The position numbers and the translations under genes were made by a program. Under the pieces are notes generated by a model that did no database searches, was not told the DNA's origin, and worked only from the letters and a program-made list of their open reading frames with translations. Below are positions 5,518-7,568 of a stretch of 7,568 bases of DNA, one piece after another (positions within the stretch are counted from its first letter, which is position 1; each line of letters opens with the position of its first letter). This stretch comes from an uncultured Collinsella sp. (GTDB lineage: Bacteria; Actinomycetota; Coriobacteriia; Coriobacteriales; Coriobacteriaceae), in the NCBI GenBank assembly GCA_900544235.1, contig UQUL01000063.1:1-7568 (forward strand), given 5' to 3'.

Positions 5518-6234
5518 TTATTTTCGGCAGCCCTCTTTCCAAGCCTCGGCCGCAACCTTCCAGCGTAAGCGCAAATCGCGCTCGCGGTCGATGAACATGA
5601 TGGCAAACGCGACAAACAGCAGCAAGCTCGCCACGACGATGGCGTGCAGGCCCATGCGCTCAATACACCAGTTGCCCAGCACGGCGCCAAACACAAAGGT
5701 AAAGATCACGCCAAAGTACAGCACGCCGTTTTCCAAAAAGCCGCGCTTGTGGGTGATGATGTAGTCGTCCACGTTTTGCAGCGCATTGCGCAGGTTACCG
5801 ATGCACATGGTCGTGGCGATGCCGTGACCATGTATCTTGCGGAAGCTCTCAACCTGCATGCCGCAGGCAAACGAGGTGAGGCAGTTGGCGAGCAAGTTGT
5901 AACCGCCACCGGGGATAAAGCTCACACCCAGCAAGATGACGGCTTCAAAGAACACCGTCACTTGGCGCCAGTGAATCACGCTGCCAAACCGTTCGTGTAC
6001 CAGGTCGGCAAGCATAATGCCCACAGCAAACGACACCACAGGGAAGAAGTAGCGCCCCGCAAGTGCCCAATTGCCCTCCGAGATGCTCACGCCCACGAGC
6101 AGGATGTTGCCCGTCTGTGCGTTGGCGAAAACATGGTCGCGCCCAATGTACGAATACACATCCATAAAGCCACCGGCGAGCGCCAAGATGATGCCCAGCT
6201 CAATAGACTCCGATATCTGTTTGGCACGCTGCAT
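5518..6234 (-). CDS. DUF1275 (YoaK-type) integral membrane protein
   Basis: The product is 238 residues, typical for the DUF1275/YoaK family. I choose the ATG at 6234 because AGGAGG lies ten bases upstream; the longer open frame to 6417 adds 61 residues without family similarity. The first membrane segment carries LALAGGFMDVYSYIG (17-31) followed by HVFANAQTGN (34-43), the family hallmark. Further hydrophobic segments lie at about 62-79, 92-107, 110-126 and two near 168-215, giving about six in all. The central CGMQVESFRK (124-133) and TTMCIGNLRNA (141-151) motifs are also typical. The C-terminus is charged and cytoplasmic by the positive-inside pattern (RERDLRLRWK). The molecular function of the family is not established; transport has been proposed. 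It is divergent from the ygiQ-like gene and has its own terminator. Confidence 0.9.
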   Translation of the reverse strand: MQRAKQISESIELGIILALAGGFMDVYSYIGRDHVFANAQTGNILLVGVSISEGNWALAGRYFFPVVSFAVGIMLADLVHERFGSVIHWRQVTVFFEAVILLGVSFIPGGGYNLLANCLTSFACGMQVESFRKIHGHGIATTMCIGNLRNALQNVDDYIITHKRGFLENGVLYFGVIFTFVFGAVLGNWCIERMGLHAIVVASLLLFVAFAIMFIDRERDLRLRWKVAAEAWKEGCRK

Positions 6235-6487
6235 CGTCGTGCATCCTCCTTGTTGACGACTCTCTCGTGCGTTGGCGGAAACATAGCCGCCGTTCATACT
6301 GTAACCCATTGACAACATGGCGTGCGCGCGAGACGGGTTCTCCAACGCGCAGATACACAGTCTGGAAACAAACGACGCCCGCATCGACGCGCCGATCCGC
6401 CAGCTCATGTACTCCACCAGTCATTTTAGCCCCGTCCCAAAAAGACTGGTTACAATTACGTGCAGCATACAAACACCGGGAGGGATC
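6235..6487. other. Divergent intergenic region between DUF1275 and ygiQ-like gene
   Basis: This stretch must hold both promoters. For the plus strand, TACAAT (6451-6456) is a good -10 with no clear -35 at the normal distance. A 7-bp inverted repeat ACCAGTC (6416-6422) and GACTGGT (6444-6450) directly abuts that -10 and could be an operator. For the minus strand, TTGTCA (6310-6315 complement) is a -35 candidate but has no -10 at proper spacing. No gene is supported. Confidence 0.45.
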
Positions 6488-7519
6488 GTGGCAAAAAAGC
6501 CTCAGCACGCTCAGAACAACCAGCGCAGCCAGCAGGGCAAACAGGGCCAGCAGCAAAAGCGCGGCGGTAAGGCGCAGGCCACGGTCGCCCGCACCAAGCA
6601 TTCCCAAGCGACGCCCGCCCGCCCCTGGCGACCGGGCCGCGATAAGTTCCTCCCCGTCAGCCGCGCCGACATGGATGCGCGCGGCTGGGACCAGTGCGAC
6701 TTTGTCTACATCTGCGGCGACGCCTACGTGGACCATCCCAGCTTTGGCATGGCTATCGTCAGCCGCGTCCTCGACGCGCACGGCTACAAGGTGGGCATCA
6801 TCTGCCAGCCCGATTGGACCGACCCCGCCAGCATCAGCGTGCTCGGCGAGCCGCGCCTGGGCTTTCTCGTCAGTGCCGGCAACATGGACTCCATGGTCAA
6901 CCACTATTCGGTGACCAAGCACCGCCGCCACACCGACGCCTACACTCCCGGTGGCGAGGAGGGGCACCGTCCCAACCGAGCTGTCACGGTCTACGGCAAC
7001 CTCATCCGCCAGACGTTCAAGGACGCCCCCATCATCATCGGCGGCATCGAGGCGAGCCTGCGCCGCCTGGCCCACTACGACTACTGGCAGGACAAGCTCA
7101 AGCGCTCGGTACTGCTCGACTCGGGCGCCGACATCCTCATCTACGGCATGGGCGAGCACGCGATCGTCGAGATCGCCGACGCGCTCGACGCGGGGCTGCC
7201 CGTCGATCAGATCACCTATATCAACGGCACCGTCTACCGCACAGGCTCGCTCGACGAGGTCTACGACTACGACCTGCTGCCCAGCTGGGACGACCTTACC
7301 GCCGACAAGCTCAACTACGCGCGCAGCTTTAATGTGCAGCAGCAGAATATGGACCCCATCACCGGACATCGCCTGGTAGAGCCCTACCCCAACAGCGTCT
7401 ATGTGGTACAGAACCCGCCATCGGCGACACTCACCACCGACGAGATGGACGAGGTGGCCGAGCTCCCCTACGCACGCGATTGGCATCCCGACTACGATGC
7501 GGCGGGCGGCGTGCCGGCC
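6488..7519 (+). CDS. YgiQ family radical SAM protein, truncated by contig end
   Basis: The frame opens with GTG at 6488 just after GGGAGGG and stays open to the adapter junction, giving 344 residues of a family usually 600 or more long. The conserved part starts at residue 54 with FLPVSRADMDARGWDQCDFV and GDAYVDHPSFG (77-87), the YgiQ opening; its N-terminal region looks like a cobalamin-binding-type Rossmann domain. A second family block is IIIGGIEASLRRLAHYDYW (182-200). The last genomic codons, GGVPA, are those that in YgiQ proteins come shortly before the CxxxCxxC Fe-S motif, which is therefore missing from the window. Residues 1-50 form a Gln/Lys-rich low-complexity tail (11 Gln in the first 40). 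The family's substrate is not known. The truncation is technical, not biological. Confidence 0.88.
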
Positions 7520-7568
7520 CTGTCTCTTATACACATCTCCGAGCCCACGAGACGCGTAGTAATCTCGT
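7520..7568 (+). other. Illumina Nextera adapter read-through at contig end (artefact)
   Basis: CTGTCTCTTATACACATCT at 7520-7538 is the 19-base Tn5 mosaic end used in Nextera libraries. It is followed by CCGAGCCCACGAGAC (7539-7553, read 2 adapter), an 8-base index GCGTAGTA (7554-7561) and ATCTCGT (7562-7568), the start of the P7 primer site. The order is exactly that of adapter read-through. The index equals Nextera XT i7 N719 as I recall it. These bases should not be annotated; translated backwards they give the well-known false N-terminus MYKRQ. Confidence 0.98.

Noticed and set aside
1..7519. CRISPR array, tRNA or rRNA genes, prophage attachment sites
   Set aside because: No regularly spaced repeats, no tRNA-like cloverleaf segments and no rRNA sequence were seen by eye on either strand.
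6200..7534. 444-codon minus-strand open frame over the ygiQ-like gene
   Set aside because: Its start lies inside the Nextera adapter (MYKRQ), and the rest is antisense to a clear YgiQ-type coding sequence.

Overview
The window is a fragment of a GC-rich actinobacterial genome. The protein flavour, gene sizes and family members suggest a gut Coriobacteriia such as Collinsella; this is inference from memory of the families, not a search result. The right end is not biological. From about position 7520 the sequence is the Nextera transposase mosaic end, followed by the i7 adapter, an 8-base index and the start of P7, so the genomic sequence stops at 7519.

Layout: (1) positions 1-60 are the last codons of a plus-strand gene, probably mnmA. 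(2) A minus-strand gene (69-1442) converges on it. It encodes an unusual single-chain protein with an N-terminal excisionase-type helix-turn-helix and a C-terminal HipA-like kinase. (3) A minus-strand M42 metallopeptidase (1583-2611) ends in a clear intrinsic terminator. (4) A minus-strand fucO-type iron-dependent lactaldehyde reductase (2867-4033) has a well-formed promoter with operator-like CG-centred palindromes. It is followed by an unusual nested inverted repeat (2731-2859). (5) An AT-rich interval (about 4085-5430) holds one plus-strand gene of unfamiliar sequence, possibly of the LURP-one/Tubby-like fold, and a decayed transposase fragment resembling the IS30 family. It looks like an acquired island. 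(6) A minus-strand DUF1275 (YoaK-type) membrane protein (5518-6234) ends in its own terminator. (7) A divergent plus-strand YgiQ-type radical SAM gene (6488-7519) is cut off by the adapter just before its Fe-S cluster motif.

The genes do not form one pathway. fucO, the M42 peptidase, DUF1275 and ygiQ look like independent, separately terminated core or metabolic genes. The HTH-kinase and the AT-rich segment are the accessory parts. The best candidates for under-described biology are the HTH-HipA kinase fusion with its AT-rich upstream region, the nested inverted repeat behind fucO, and the unrecognised gene in the AT-rich island.
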